A stretch of 64,000 nucleotides of DNA from Acinetobacter ihumii (GCF_900625095.1 NZ_LR130760.1:550316-614315); one strand, 5' to 3'. Shown: positions 35,551-45,178, counted from the stretch's first letter. Notes: generated by a model from the sequence alone, not told the origin. Numbers and translations are program-made.

Positions 35551-36249
35551 ATGGCAACACAGATCCAATCTTCTCTACATATTTCTGATCTTATTTTACA
35601 AGCAAGCCCTGTGGTACAAGCTGTCATGCTGGTGCTACTTTTAGCATCAATTTATAGCTGGTATCTAATCGCCAAGTTACATATGGGCTATAAAAAAGCC
35701 GCCCAGCAAGATGAGCATTTTCAAAAAATGTTCTGGTCAGGCGCTGAACTAAATACCCTTTTTAACAATGCGCAGTTAAATTCAAAACGCCATGGTCTTG
35801 AAGATATTTTTTATCAGGGCTTGGGTGAGTTTTTTAAACTTAAAAAACGTCATGCTACTGCCAATCAAACCATTGAAGGCACTGAGCGTATTTTGCGTGT
35901 CGGTTTAAGTCGTGATCAAAGTGTTCTTGAACAAGGGCTCGGGGCATTAGCCAGTATTGGTTCGGTCGCACCCTACGTTGGTCTATTTGGAACCGTTTGG
36001 GGCATTATGAATGCCTTTATTGGTCTGGCAGATGTCGATCAAGTGACTTTGGCAACTGTTGCACCTGGTATTGCAGAAGCCTTGATTGCAACCGCGATTG
36101 GTTTATTTGCCGCCATTCCTGCGGTACTTGCCTTTAACCATTATACCGCCAAGGGTGAAGCGATTTATTCAGATCGTGCGCTGTTTGCTGAAGAAATGGT
36201 GGCATTATTACAACGTCAGTCTGTGGGTTCTACACAGGAAGAAGTTTAA
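35551..36249 (+). CDS. tolQ: Tol-Pal system protein TolQ
   Basis: A 232-residue proton-channel subunit homologous to ExbB/MotA. Membrane helices are at about residues 15-38, 132-155 and 165-190. The GLGALASIGSVAPYVGLFGTVWGIM and ATVAPGIAEALIATAIGLFAAIPA segments are characteristic. I prefer the ATG at 35551; a TTG five codons upstream would add MAHVT. No clear ribosome site is seen for either. Its TAA overlaps the tolR ATG. Confidence 0.95.
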   Translation: MATQIQSSLHISDLILQASPVVQAVMLVLLLASIYSWYLIAKLHMGYKKAAQQDEHFQKMFWSGAELNTLFNNAQLNSKRHGLEDIFYQGLGEFFKLKKRHATANQTIEGTERILRVGLSRDQSVLEQGLGALASIGSVAPYVGLFGTVWGIMNAFIGLADVDQVTLATVAPGIAEALIATAIGLFAAIPAVLAFNHYTAKGEAIYSDRALFAEEMVALLQRQSVGSTQEEV

Positions 36250-36698
36250 TGGCTATTCAACGTTCAGGACGCTTTGAGCGTATTAAAAAACCATTAAAAA
36301 GTGACATGAATGTCGTACCATATATCGACGTGATGCTCGTACTATTGGTGATTTTCATGGTGACTGCACCCATGATCACCAGTGGCATTAAGGTGGATTT
36401 ACCTCAGGCGAATAATAATCCAATCCAATCTGAGGATCGACCATCTATAGTAACTTTAGAAGCCGATGGAACTATTAAGCTTGAAAGTAAAGAACATAAT
36501 AATGATGTTATGACATTAGACGACTTAAAAACGACACTTATGGAAAGTCAAGAACAGGCTCAAGCGAATAAAAAACAATTAACTGTTCTAATTAATGGTA
36601 GTGAATCTCGTCCTTATGGAGAAGTTATCAAACTAATGTCTGTACTTCAGGAAGCAGGTTTAACCCAAGTTGGTCTACTCACTGAGCCATTAAAGTAA
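36249..36698 (+). CDS. tolR: Tol-Pal system protein TolR
   Basis: A 149-residue ExbD-like protein. The single membrane helix includes DMNVVPYIDVMLVLLVIFMV, with the channel Asp of the D-V-M-L-V motif, and is followed by a periplasmic domain (INGSESRPYGEVIKLMSVLQ). It couples proton flow through TolQR to TolA. Confidence 0.95.
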   Translation: MAIQRSGRFERIKKPLKSDMNVVPYIDVMLVLLVIFMVTAPMITSGIKVDLPQANNNPIQSEDRPSIVTLEADGTIKLESKEHNNDVMTLDDLKTTLMESQEQAQANKKQLTVLINGSESRPYGEVIKLMSVLQEAGLTQVGLLTEPLK

Positions 36699-36701
36699 GT
36701 T

Positions 36702-38009
36702 ATGAAGAATTTTCAAAAGCCACCTTTTCAGGAAAGAGCAATTGCAGTTGGTTTTACGCTTGGCGTACATGCCATTGCCATTGTTGGCTTACTTTATTTA
36801 GGGTTAAGTAAACCGCCTGAACCACCCAAAAAGATTACAACAGTCTTGGTTAATCCTGCGGATTTAGCCATTCCTGTTGAGGCAGCAGAAACCGCCAGTA
36901 CACAAGTTGCAGAACAGATTCAGACTACACAGCAACCTGATGTTACAGCACCAGTCATTCCAAGCAGTCCGCCACCTGTTTCTCCAGTAATCAACCCTAC
37001 CGAAGCAATCGAGAAAGCCAAGGCTGAGGAAGTGGCGAAAGCGCAACAACAGGCAGATGCAAAAGCCAAAGCAGAGGCAGCAACGAAAGCACAACAACAA
37101 GCCAAAGCTGATGCTGATGCTGCGGAAAAAGCCAAACAACAGGCAGATGCGAAAGCCAAAGCCGATGCAGCAGCAAAAGCCAAACAACAGGCAGATGCAA
37201 AAGCTAAAGCCGATGCAGCAGCAAAAGCCAAACAACAAGCTGATGCAAAAGCTAAAGCCGATGCTGCGGCAAAAGCTAAACAACAAGCTGATGCAAAAGC
37301 TAAAGCCGATGCTGCGGCAAAAGCTAAACAACAAGCTGATGCAAAAGCTAAAGCCGATGCAGCAGCAAAAGCTAAACAACAAACAGATGCAAAAGCTAAA
37401 GCCGATGCAGAAGCAAAAGCCAAACAACAGGCAGATGCAAAAGCTAAAGCCGATGCAGCAGCAAAAGCAAAACAACAAGCTGATGCAAAAGCCAAAGCCG
37501 ATGCAGAAGCCAAGGCAAAACAGCAGGCTGATGCCAAAGCCGATGCAGCAGCAAAAGCCAAACAACAAGCTGATGCAAAAGCCAAAGCCGATGCAGCAGC
37601 AAAAGCAAAACATGAAGCCGATGCAAAAGCCAAAGCAGAAGCGGATGCTAAACGAAAAGCCGAAGCAGACGCTGAAGCAAAGGCATCAGCAGCCAAGCAA
37701 GCTGCTGAAGAAGCTGCTCAGAAAAAAGCGGAAGCTAGAAAAATTGCCTCAACAGCGAAACGTGACTTTGAACAAAAAATCTATCGTACTTGGGATATTC
37801 CAATGGGATCATCAGGTAAGAAGGCAACTGCCCGTGTCACGCTAACTGATAGTGGTGCAGTCGCATCTGTAATTGTGAATGCAAGTGATCCTGACATGAA
37901 AGCCAGTGTAGAAGCCGCTGTTCGATCTGCTGCGCCATACCCGATGCCGTCTGATCCCGATGCACGTCGTGAAGCACGAAGCTTTACCTCAACATTTACA
38001 GCAAAATAA
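36702..38009 (+). CDS. tolA: Tol-Pal system protein TolA
   Basis: A 435-residue trans-periplasmic protein. Domain I is the N-terminal membrane helix (about 14-34: FTLGVHAIAIVGLLYLGLS). A Pro-rich segment follows (SSPPPVSPVINP). Domain II is a very long Ala/Lys/Gln-rich helix (about residues 105-345) built of near-identical 16-residue units. Domain III is the C-terminal Pal/TolB-binding fold (RDFEQKIYRTWDIPMGSSGKKATARVTL to the end). Three bases separate it from tolR. Confidence 0.94.
   Translation: MKNFQKPPFQERAIAVGFTLGVHAIAIVGLLYLGLSKPPEPPKKITTVLVNPADLAIPVEAAETASTQVAEQIQTTQQPDVTAPVIPSSPPPVSPVINPTEAIEKAKAEEVAKAQQQADAKAKAEAATKAQQQAKADADAAEKAKQQADAKAKADAAAKAKQQADAKAKADAAAKAKQQADAKAKADAAAKAKQQADAKAKADAAAKAKQQADAKAKADAAAKAKQQTDAKAKADAEAKAKQQADAKAKADAAAKAKQQADAKAKADAEAKAKQQADAKADAAAKAKQQADAKAKADAAAKAKHEADAKAKAEADAKRKAEADAEAKASAAKQAAEEAAQKKAEARKIASTAKRDFEQKIYRTWDIPMGSSGKKATARVTLTDSGAVASVIVNASDPDMKASVEAAVRSAAPYPMPSDPDARREARSFTSTFTAK
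37149..37622 (+). repeat. Ten tandem 48-bp repeats inside tolA
   Basis: The 474-bp stretch encodes ten units of AKAKADAAAKAKQQAD: nine of 16 residues and one of 14 (the ninth). Some vary by one or two residues (QQTD, ADAEAK, KHEAD). At the DNA level several adjacent units differ by only a few bases. Confidence 0.88.
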
Positions 38010-38107
38010 TATTTTGGTCACAATTACATGGTTTAAATGGATTTTAACCCTGTAATTATGCTAAATACTTTTATTCCACAAAAATGAACTGCACTCACAA
38101 TACGACT

Positions 38108-39391
38108 ATGGATATGAATCGCAAACATCTATTATCAATCGCCATCATTACTGCGCTAAGTTCAGCTTTTGTTCCTCAAGCATTTGCGCAATTACACCTT
38201 GAAATTGCCAAAGCACCCGAACAAGCTCCTAAAATTGCGATTGTTCCTTTTGCCAATGATCAGTCCATTTATCCAATTGTAGAAAGTGATTTGAACCGCT
38301 CAGGTCGTTTTACCAGTGCCTCAAATAATCTTCCTGTTACAGGGGCAATCGATCAAATTCAGGCGGATGCATGGCAGGCTGCTGGTATCCCTTACGTGGT
38401 TGTCGGGAACATAAAACCTGCGGCAAATAATAGCTTTGAAGTTCATTATCAACTGTATGATGTACAAAAAAAACAATTCTTACTGAATGAATTACTCACT
38501 GTGCCTAGTTCACGTGTTCGTCAAGCTGGACATATGATTAGTGATGCCATTTATCAGGCATTAACCGGTATTCAGGGTGACTTTAGTGGACGTATTGCCT
38601 ATGTATTGCGTAACCCTGCAACACCAGAACAACGTTATACGCTACAAATTGCAGATACCGATGGTGAACAACCTAAAACAGTATTGTCCTCACGCGATCC
38701 GATTCTTTCACCGGCGTGGACACCTGATGCCAAAAAAATCGCTTATGTTTCATTCGAAACCAAACGCCCAGCGATTTATTTACAAGATTTAGCCACAGGT
38801 CAACGAGAAGTCTTAGCCCGCTTTAAAGGTCTAAACGGTGCACCAAGCTTTTCGCCTGATGGTAAATCGATGCTATTTACGGCATCCATGCATGGTAATC
38901 CAGAAGTCTATCAAATGAATCTGGAGACCCGTCAACTGCAACGTATGACCAATGACAGTGCAATTGATACAGAAGCGCGTTACGCGCCAGATGGTAAGTC
39001 GTTTATCTTCACCTCTGACCGTGGTGGTTCAGCCCAGATTTATCGCTATAGTTTTGATGATAGCTCAGTGAATCGACTCACTTTCCGTGGTGCATTCAAT
39101 GCACGTGGCACATTAAGTGCTGATGGGAAAAATATTGCATTGGTACATCGCCCATCGGGCAGCAATTACAAAGTTGCGATTATGAATATTTCAACAGGCA
39201 TCGTGAACATTTTAACCCCAACCAGTCTGGATGAATCACCAAGTTTTTCACCTAATGGTCAAATGGTGGTGTATGCCACTCGTGAAGGCAATCGTGGTTT
39301 ACTCTCTGTGATGTCGACAGATGGTCGTTTCCGTATGAATTTACCGAGCGAACAAGGTGAAGTTCGTGAGCCCGCGTGGGCACCGAAGTAA
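38108..39391 (+). CDS. tolB: Tol-Pal system beta-propeller protein TolB
   Basis: A periplasmic protein with signal peptide MDMNRKHLLSIAIITALSSA ending near FVPQAFA. The N-terminal domain (KIAIVPFANDQSIYPIVESDL) precedes a six-bladed propeller of repeated SP-A-W-P/FSPDG-type motifs (LSPAWTPDAKKIAYVSFE, PSFSPDGKSMLFTAS, ARYAPDGKSFIFTSDRGG, PSFSPNGQMVVYATR). The frame extends upstream to 38084, but the ATG at 38108 gives a standard signal peptide. Confidence 0.93.
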   Translation: MDMNRKHLLSIAIITALSSAFVPQAFAQLHLEIAKAPEQAPKIAIVPFANDQSIYPIVESDLNRSGRFTSASNNLPVTGAIDQIQADAWQAAGIPYVVVGNIKPAANNSFEVHYQLYDVQKKQFLLNELLTVPSSRVRQAGHMISDAIYQALTGIQGDFSGRIAYVLRNPATPEQRYTLQIADTDGEQPKTVLSSRDPILSPAWTPDAKKIAYVSFETKRPAIYLQDLATGQREVLARFKGLNGAPSFSPDGKSMLFTASMHGNPEVYQMNLETRQLQRMTNDSAIDTEARYAPDGKSFIFTSDRGGSAQIYRYSFDDSSVNRLTFRGAFNARGTLSADGKNIALVHRPSGSNYKVAIMNISTGIVNILTPTSLDESPSFSPNGQMVVYATREGNRGLLSVMSTDGRFRMNLPSEQGEVREPAWAPK

Positions 39392-39455
39392 CGATCGAGT
39401 ACCAAAATAACGAATGGACACTTTTTATTTTTAATTAAATTAGATGGAGATCACA

Positions 39456-40025
39456 ATGAAAGCCGTTAAATTATTCGTTTTACCTGTTATAGCTACTGCT
39501 GTCATCATGACAGGTTGTGCAAGCCGTAAACCAGCTGCTGAAATTCAGGCAGGAAATAATCCGAGCAGTGCAGGTACTGTAAACACTTCGGGTCTAAGTG
39601 ACGATGCCGCATTGAATGCACAAAACCTCACAGGTGCATCTGCTAAAGGAGTGACTGCTGCAAACCGCGCTGCTTTGGCAAAACGTGTGGTACATTTTGA
39701 TTATGACAGTAGTGATTTATCTTCTGAAGATTATCAAACATTACAAGCACATGCGCAGTTCTTAATGGCAAATGCAAATTCGCGTGTCGCACTCACAGGA
39801 CATACGGATGAACGTGGTACACGTGAATACAACATGGCTTTGGGTGAGCGTCGTGCGAAAGCAGTTCAAAGCTTTCTAATTACCAATGGTGTGAGTCCAC
39901 AACAGTTGGAAGCGGTAAGCTATGGTAAAGAAATGCCAGTCAATGCAGGCCATGATGAGGCAGCATGGAAAGAAAACCGCCGTGTCGAAATTAACTACGA
40001 AGCAGTTCCACCGCTATTAAAATAA
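39456..40025 (+). CDS. pal: Peptidoglycan-associated lipoprotein Pal
   Basis: A 189-residue outer-membrane lipoprotein. Lipobox MTGC near residue 22; OmpA-like peptidoglycan-binding domain from about residue 80 ([40 protein letters not shown]). The ATG at 39456 has GGAG seven bases upstream; the in-frame ATG at 39444 is less likely. Pal ties the outer membrane to peptidoglycan and is the target of TolB and TolA. Confidence 0.95.
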   Translation: MKAVKLFVLPVIATAVIMTGCASRKPAAEIQAGNNPSSAGTVNTSGLSDDAALNAQNLTGASAKGVTAANRAALAKRVVHFDYDSSDLSSEDYQTLQAHAQFLMANANSRVALTGHTDERGTREYNMALGERRAKAVQSFLITNGVSPQQLEAVSYGKEMPVNAGHDEAAWKENRRVEINYEAVPPLLK

Positions 40026-40045
40026 CGGTAAATACCGCTCATCAT

Positions 40046-40078
40046 AAAACGCTTAAAGTTTTGGCTTTAAGCGTTTTT
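40046..40078 (+). terminator. Rho-independent terminator after pal
   Basis: Stem AAAACGCTTAAAG / CTTTAAGCGTTTT with a six-base loop, then T-rich sequence. Confidence 0.88.
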
Positions 40079-40088
40079 ATTTTGTTAT

Positions 40089-40280
40089 TCATTGGGATTT
40101 GTGTTGTGAATCCTCTTTCATTGAATGCATGGACTCAATTAAATCGTGTTTATTAAATTCTTTATATTCAGGTTTTGCTTCATAACCCTTCCAAGCCTCA
40201 TCGACTGACTCTTTGGAAATTTCATCGAGACTAATGGGTTCGTTTGGCGTTGGGGTTTCATCAAACTTTTTGGTCGTCAT
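40089..40280 (-). CDS. Small acidic protein, function unknown
   Basis: Predicted 63-residue, highly charged soluble protein (MTTKKFDETPTPNEPISLDE at the start; ends in EDSQHKSQ). GGAG lies eight bases upstream of the ATG at 40280. The frame extends upstream to 40358, but that part has no ribosome site. No family recognised. It is convergent with pal. Confidence 0.6.
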   Translation of the reverse strand: MTTKKFDETPTPNEPISLDEISKESVDEAWKGYEAKPEYKEFNKHDLIESMHSMKEDSQHKSQ

Positions 40281-40460
40281 GCCCTGTCTCCTCTCTTCAC
40301 AGATTTTCATATCCTTATTGTTATTCAACATAGCATGTTGCCCAACACTTGCAAGCATAAAATCGCAACAAATAAAGTCATATAATTTTTCTTTTAGGTC
40401 GATCTCATCTACACTATAGCCATTTCTAAACGACCCTTTTTCATTTTGGAGTTTTCCTGT

Positions 40461-41432
40461 ATGTCAAACCTGAATTTGACGCAATATTTACAACAACAAT
40501 CAGACCATTTGACACCTGAACTTGCTCAAGTGATTGAAACCATTGCAAACACCTGCAATACCATTGATCAAGCCTTACAAAAAGGTGCTTTAGCAGGAAT
40601 TCTGGGTAGTGCAGGAAATGAAAATGTTCAAGGCGAAACACAGAAAAAACTGGATGTTATCTCTAATGATTATTTAATTGACGCCTTAAAAGTACATCCA
40701 CATGTAGGCGGTTTGGCATCAGAAGAATTGGATGACTTCACCCCTGCTCAAGAAAATGGCAAATATCTGGTTTTGTTCGATCCGCTTGATGGTTCAAGTA
40801 ATATTGACATCAACATGTGTGTTGGCACCATCTTTTCGATTTTGCCTGCAAAAAATACAGTGACTCAAGCCGCTGATTTTATGCAGGCTGGAACTGAACA
40901 AGTGGCAGCAGGTTATGTGCTTTATGGTCCATCGACCATGCTTGCCCTAACAGTGGGTAATGGCGTTGCATTTTTTACCTTTGACCCAGAAAGTCAGCAA
41001 TTTATTCTAACGGCTGATCAAGTTAAGGTCAGTGAAGACACCCAAGAATTTGCCATTAACGCATCAAACCAACGTCATTGGGAACAGCCAGTAAAACGTT
41101 ATATCGACGAGCTTCTGGCAGGAAAAACCTCTATTCGCGGTAAAGATTTTAACATGCGCTGGGTGGCGTGTATGGTTGGAGATATTCACCGTATTTTATG
41201 CCGCGGTGGTATTTTCCTTTATCCTTACGATTTAAAAGATCCGAAAAAAGCAGGACGTTTGCGCCTCATGTATGAAGCCAACCCAATGAGTATGCTGGTT
41301 GAACAGGCTGGTGGTGCATCGACCACAGGTCGTGTGCGTATTTTGGAGATTCAACCTACTGAGTTGCACCAACGTGTACCCGTGATCATCGGTTCTAAAA
41401 ACGAAGTCGAACTTGTCACCAGTTATCATTAA
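40461..41432 (+). CDS. fbp: Fructose-1,6-bisphosphatase, class I
   Basis: A 323-residue gluconeogenic enzyme. It has [29 protein letters not shown] (metal site), [18 protein letters not shown], and [19 protein letters not shown] chose the ATG at 41 bases after the AT-rich gap (40461), which has TTTTGGAG upstream; the TTG at 40446 would add five residues. Consistent with growth on organic acids, where Acinetobacter relies on gluconeogenesis. Confidence 0.95.
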   Translation: MSNLNLTQYLQQQSDHLTPELAQVIETIANTCNTIDQALQKGALAGILGSAGNENVQGETQKKLDVISNDYLIDALKVHPHVGGLASEELDDFTPAQENGKYLVLFDPLDGSSNIDINMCVGTIFSILPAKNTVTQAADFMQAGTEQVAAGYVLYGPSTMLALTVGNGVAFFTFDPESQQFILTADQVKVSEDTQEFAINASNQRHWEQPVKRYIDELLAGKTSIRGKDFNMRWVACMVGDIHRILCRGGIFLYPYDLKDPKKAGRLRLMYEANPMSMLVEQAGGASTTGRVRILEIQPTELHQRVPVIIGSKNEVELVTSYH

Positions 41433-41442
41433 TTTTTAATAG

Positions 41443-41476
41443 CGATGATGCTTCGTAGCATCATCGTGGATTTTCT
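41443..41476 (+). terminator. Hairpin between fbp and the methyltransferase gene
   Basis: Perfect 9-bp stem CGATGATGC / GCATCATCG with a six-base loop and a moderately T-rich tail. It ends just before the next ATG, so it may act as a terminator or attenuator. Confidence 0.5.
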
Positions 41477-41479
41477 TTT

Positions 41480-42256
41480 ATGTCGATTATTTTTCTTGAA
41501 TCCAAAGACAATACTAAAATTAAGCATTTGCGCAGTTTGATTGAACAACAAGCTTACCGCAAGAAACAGCGTCAAACAGTGCTTGAAGGTACTCACCTGT
41601 GCCTGTCATGGTTACAGGACAAAGGTCAACTGGTTTCACTTTTTACCACAGAAGCTGCTTTAGAGCATCCAGATTTACAAACAATTATTGAACAGTACAA
41701 CGGCGCAGTCTTTGTCATTAGTGAAGTTTTATATAAAGACATTAGTACATTGGGAACGAGTTTAGCCTGTCTGGCGGTCATTGATCTACCACAAAGTAGC
41801 ACAGCACTGGATTTTCAGGCAGATACGCTGATTCTGGAAAATATTCAGGATCCGGGTAATGTTGGCACATTATTACGTTCTGCTGCTGCTGCCAATATTA
41901 AACAAGTGATTTGTACCAAAGGCTCAGCTTCGCTTTGGTCGCCTCGTGTTTTACGTGCAGGTATGGGGGCGCATTTTAGTTTATATACCTTTGAAAATAT
42001 TGAATTAGAATCCATCTTAGATCAATTTAAAATTCCAGTATTTGTCACCAGTTCGCATCGTTCAAACAGCTTATACGAACAAGATCTAACCAAAGCTTGT
42101 GTCTGGATTTTAGGCAATGAAGGACAAGGTGCATCTGATTATGCACTGGCGCATGCACAAGCTGTTGCCATTCCACAACCGGGTGGACAAGAGTCACTCA
42201 ATGTCGCGATTGCAGGCTCAATTTGCTTCTTCGAGATGGTGCGTCAACGACTATAA
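41480..42256 (+). CDS. TrmH/SpoU-family RNA 2'-O-methyltransferase
   Basis: A 258-residue SPOUT methyltransferase. The N-terminal L30e-like substrate-binding part (residues 1-100) has LEGTHLCLSWL. The SPOUT part has the three knot motifs: NIQDPGNVGTLLRSAAAANI, WILGNEGQGAS and IPQPGGQESLNVAIAGSI. RlmB- and YsgA-like proteins share this layout. The precise rRNA or tRNA target is not assignable. Confidence 0.9.
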   Translation: MSIIFLESKDNTKIKHLRSLIEQQAYRKKQRQTVLEGTHLCLSWLQDKGQLVSLFTTEAALEHPDLQTIIEQYNGAVFVISEVLYKDISTLGTSLACLAVIDLPQSSTALDFQADTLILENIQDPGNVGTLLRSAAAANIKQVICTKGSASLWSPRVLRAGMGAHFSLYTFENIELESILDQFKIPVFVTSSHRSNSLYEQDLTKACVWILGNEGQGASDYALAHAQAVAIPQPGGQESLNVAIAGSICFFEMVRQRL

Positions 42257-42395
42257 AAACGTTAATTTATATTAAAGTCGCCCAACATTACAAAAAAATC
42301 ATTTAGACTAGCAAAAATAACATCTTATATTGTCAACCTATTCTTTCCTATCAGCGTTATATAGTAAGAGCTAAATAGGAAAGAATAGGAACCGG

Positions 42396-43040
42396 ATGAC
42401 AGGATTTTCCATTTCTATGGACTTAGCGCCAAAGCAGTCTGGAACTGAAGTCAGTAGTGTTCGAGAGAATACGGTTGAGTATCGCCTGAAAACTTTTATG
42501 AATGAAGTGACAGGTCGCGCGTTGGTCATGATGGAAAGTGCCACTCAAGGTCAATCAGACATTGCGATGGATTTGGTACAGGAATCCTTTATTTCTCTGC
42601 ATAAATCATATGCAGACAAATCTACTGATGAATGGTATCCCCTTTTTTATACGATTTTAAATAACAAATTGCAGGATTGGCGGCGTAAAGAAGCAAGACG
42701 TGCGAATCCATTTTCTTTCTTTAAAAAAGTGAGCCTTGATCAAGATGATGATGAAATCAGTGAGGTGGTTGATGAAACAACACTGAATCCTTCAGAATTT
42801 TTAAGTCAGGAAATGACCATTGAAGAAATTCAGGAAGCCATTGCAGAACTTCCAGTGCGCCAGCAGCAAGCATTTATGTTACGCGCATGGGAAGGTTTCG
42901 ACACACATACGACTGCACAGATTATGAATTGTAGTGAAGGAAGTGTAAAAACGCATTATCATCGTGCAATTCAGGGGCTTCGTACTGCTTTAGCACATTT
43001 AAATCCATCTTTGGGAGGTTCATCAAATGAATCGAGATGA
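42396..43040 (+). CDS. ECF-type RNA polymerase sigma factor
   Basis: A 214-residue sigma-70 family protein. Region 2 includes SDIAMDLVQESFISLHKSYA and WYPLFYTILNNKLQDWRRK; region 4 includes LPVRQQQAFMLRAWEGFDTHTTAQIM and SEGSVKTHYHRAIQGLR. No region 3. The N-terminal 25 residues are extra. GGAACCGG precedes the ATG. The next gene overlaps by 14 bases and encodes a membrane protein, likely its partner. Confidence 0.88.
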   Translation: MTGFSISMDLAPKQSGTEVSSVRENTVEYRLKTFMNEVTGRALVMMESATQGQSDIAMDLVQESFISLHKSYADKSTDEWYPLFYTILNNKLQDWRRKEARRANPFSFFKKVSLDQDDDEISEVVDETTLNPSEFLSQEMTIEEIQEAIAELPVRQQQAFMLRAWEGFDTHTTAQIMNCSEGSVKTHYHRAIQGLRTALAHLNPSLGGSSNESR

Positions 43041-43347
43041 TTTTACAAAGCAGGTGACGTCCAAGCTTGATGGACTGGCACAGCATCATAAACATAAAAC
43101 AGTGGTGATCAGCCACGTTTTAGACCAGATTAAGCGAGAACCTCATTCTTTTTATAGTATCTGGAGAATGTCTGGTTTTGCGCTTGCTGCTGCTATTACA
43201 GGGTTTGTGATTTTACCCAATACTTTTGATTCGGCAGATCAACCACAAAATCAGGTCATTGTCAGCCCTAAGCTTTCTCCACAAATGGTTGAAGACCTAG
43301 AGATGCTCAGTGTATTAGGTGAGGATAAAACTTCACATGGTAGCTAA
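43027..43347 (+). CDS. Single-pass membrane protein (DUF3619-like), possible anti-sigma partner
   Basis: A 106-residue protein with a basic cytoplasmic N-terminus (residues 1-45), a membrane helix (SGFALAAAITGFVILPN) and a short periplasmic tail. Overlaps the sigma gene by 14 bases and the DUF3106 gene by 11, so the three are translationally coupled. Size and layout match DUF3619 proteins, which sit next to such sigma factors. Anti-sigma activity is only inferred from position. Confidence 0.68.
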   Translation: MNRDDFTKQVTSKLDGLAQHHKHKTVVISHVLDQIKREPHSFYSIWRMSGFALAAAITGFVILPNTFDSADQPQNQVIVSPKLSPQMVEDLEMLSVLGEDKTSHGS

Positions 43348-43726
43348 GAAAATAGCGCTAGCTTTATGTGCATTGAGTTTTTTACAAACGAGCTTTGCTG
43401 GCTTTGAGCGTTTCTGGATTTTTTCAAAAAATGCAGATACACAGGTCAATGAAACATGGAATACGCTTTCTGAAAATGAACAGCGCGCGTTGATTAAGCG
43501 TTATGAATCTTTAAAAGATGCACCCAAAGACCAAAATGTCGATTTACAACAGCGCATGGAATGGTTTACACAATTGCCTGAACAAGAAAAGCAGAAAATG
43601 CGTGATGCATGGCAAAAAATGAGCACTCAGGAACGCAACGATTTACGTAAACGCATGCAAAAAGCACCGCTAGATGAACGTGCGGCGATTCGTGAAGAAT
43701 ATATAGAAAAATATTTAACCCCATAG
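43337..43726 (+). CDS. Exported DUF3106-like protein
   Basis: A 129-residue protein with a signal peptide (VAKKIALALCALSFLQTSFA) and a helical, charged mature part with repeated short motifs (WNTLSENEQRALIKRYE, WFTQLPEQEKQKMRDAWQKM, STQERNDLRKRM). These helical repeats are typical of DUF3106, a CpxP/Spy-like-sized periplasmic protein. GAGGAT upstream of ATG 43337. Third gene of the sigma unit. Confidence 0.8.
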   Translation: MVAKKIALALCALSFLQTSFAGFERFWIFSKNADTQVNETWNTLSENEQRALIKRYESLKDAPKDQNVDLQQRMEWFTQLPEQEKQKMRDAWQKMSTQERNDLRKRMQKAPLDERAAIREEYIEKYLTP

Positions 43727-43754
43727 CGTGTAACATCAGTTGCAGAAACTACAG

Positions 43755-43779
43755 CCAGTCCAGTGTGACTGGTTTTTTT
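43755..43779 (+). terminator. Rho-independent terminator after the sigma-factor unit
   Basis: Stem CCAGTC / GACTGG with a six-base loop and a run of seven T. It overlaps the 3' end of the opposing GGDEF gene by a few bases. Confidence 0.75.
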
Positions 43780-45034
43780 AAGCCCGATCTCCCCGGCAGG
43801 AATGATAATAAATTTGGTTACGTCCTAATTTTTTGGCTCGATATAAGGCCTGATCTGCGTAAGACAACAATTCATACTGACCGATATGCGTCTCACCTCG
43901 ATATACTGTAATACCAAGGCTAATGGTAATGTGCTGAGAAACCTGAGACTTTTCATGAATGATTTCCAGTCGTTCAACCGATCTATAAATATTAGAAGCA
44001 ACTGCGTAAGCGCCTTGTGCATCTGTCTCGGGTAAAAGCACCACAAATTCTTCTCCCCCATAACGCGCAACGAAATCCATATGGCGAATTGAATTTTTGA
44101 TGGCTTTTGCAAGACTTGCAATAACATGGTCTCCCATTTGATGCCCATAAAAATCATTATAATCTTTGAAATAATCAATATCGATAAATAGAATGCCCAA
44201 TGCGCTATTATCACGACGCGCTTGTAAATAAAAAACATCCAGCATTTCATCAAAACTACGTCGATTAGATAGTTGGGTTAATCCGTCATGTTGACTTAGA
44301 TGTAGAAATTCAGATGCATGAATACGTTGAATTTTTTCATTCACCTCAGCCAGTTTTGCATTTAGGAACAGCATTCTTTCTTTGGAAACAAGCATGGAAC
44401 TAATTGCAAATCCCAATAAGCAACTTCCAATGAGCGCACGTGTCAAGATAATGAAATGAAAATGAACATCTGAAACAAAAAGCCACATCAGAATGAAGAC
44501 CGCAGACAACATCCCTACCATCAGCATATGAATCGGCTTCAAACCACTTAAAATAAAACCCAACATATAAATGAAAGAAATGAGCAGGGTGGCCTGATTT
44601 TTTAAAGCTTCACTTTGCACAGACATCATTAAAATCGAGGTCACCACAATCGCCCATAACATAATGAGACAAGCAGCTGCATAGAAATAACGCTTTAAAA
44701 TCGATAGTCTTGCAAAAAGTGCATAAATCAATAAACACAGCGCACCATTGACTACACTTAAAACGCAACGTGAAAAATCTGAAGCAAAATACTGTGTTTC
44801 AATGACCAAATAATCACTGGGCGTGGTAAAGAGTATAAAAATAATGTATGCAACGAGCCCACTCCAAAAGAAATGTATCGTATTCAATCTGGTACGTTGT
44901 GTATGCATTACCCAAAATTGCTTTTCTAAAGCCTTTGGCAAAGCCCGATTGGTATGCTTGTCACGTATAAATGAAAGCCGTTCTACTTCTTCTTTGGTTT
45001 TATGAAGCTCGTCAAGGTTGTATTCGTAATCCAT
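43778..45034 (-). CDS. Membrane-bound diguanylate cyclase (GGDEF)
   Basis: A 418-residue protein that should make cyclic di-GMP from two GTP. About six membrane helices span residues 50-215. The GGDEF domain starts at HDGLTQLSNRRSFDEML and has FIDIDYFKDYND (metal site), RHMD (product-inhibition I-site) five residues before GGEEF, and FVVLLPETD. The active-site and I-site are both intact, so it is probably active and feedback-controlled. No EAL domain. Confidence 0.92.
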   Translation of the reverse strand: MDYEYNLDELHKTKEEVERLSFIRDKHTNRALPKALEKQFWVMHTQRTRLNTIHFFWSGLVAYIIFILFTTPSDYLVIETQYFASDFSRCVLSVVNGALCLLIYALFARLSILKRYFYAAACLIMLWAIVVTSILMMSVQSEALKNQATLLISFIYMLGFILSGLKPIHMLMVGMLSAVFILMWLFVSDVHFHFIILTRALIGSCLLGFAISSMLVSKERMLFLNAKLAEVNEKIQRIHASEFLHLSQHDGLTQLSNRRSFDEMLDVFYLQARRDNSALGILFIDIDYFKDYNDFYGHQMGDHVIASLAKAIKNSIRHMDFVARYGGEEFVVLLPETDAQGAYAVASNIYRSVERLEIIHEKSQVSQHITISLGITVYRGETHIGQYELLSYADQALYRAKKLGRNQIYYHSCRGDRA

Positions 45035-45178
45035 TACACCCTACAAGAAAAATCCTTAACTGATTAAAAATAACACACTTATTCAGATTTTTATCCAAAT
45101 GATTTCAGTTTTTAGCCACAAAACGACATACCTTTTTCAACGTATATCGATTATCATCTATTTTATTTTTTAGTTTGA

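Noticed and set aside
36864..37696. Long reverse-strand and alternate-frame reading frames across tolA
   Set aside because: They arise from the repetitive Ala/Lys/Gln codons of tolA and encode low-complexity Cys/Phe- or Ala-rich strings with no start context.
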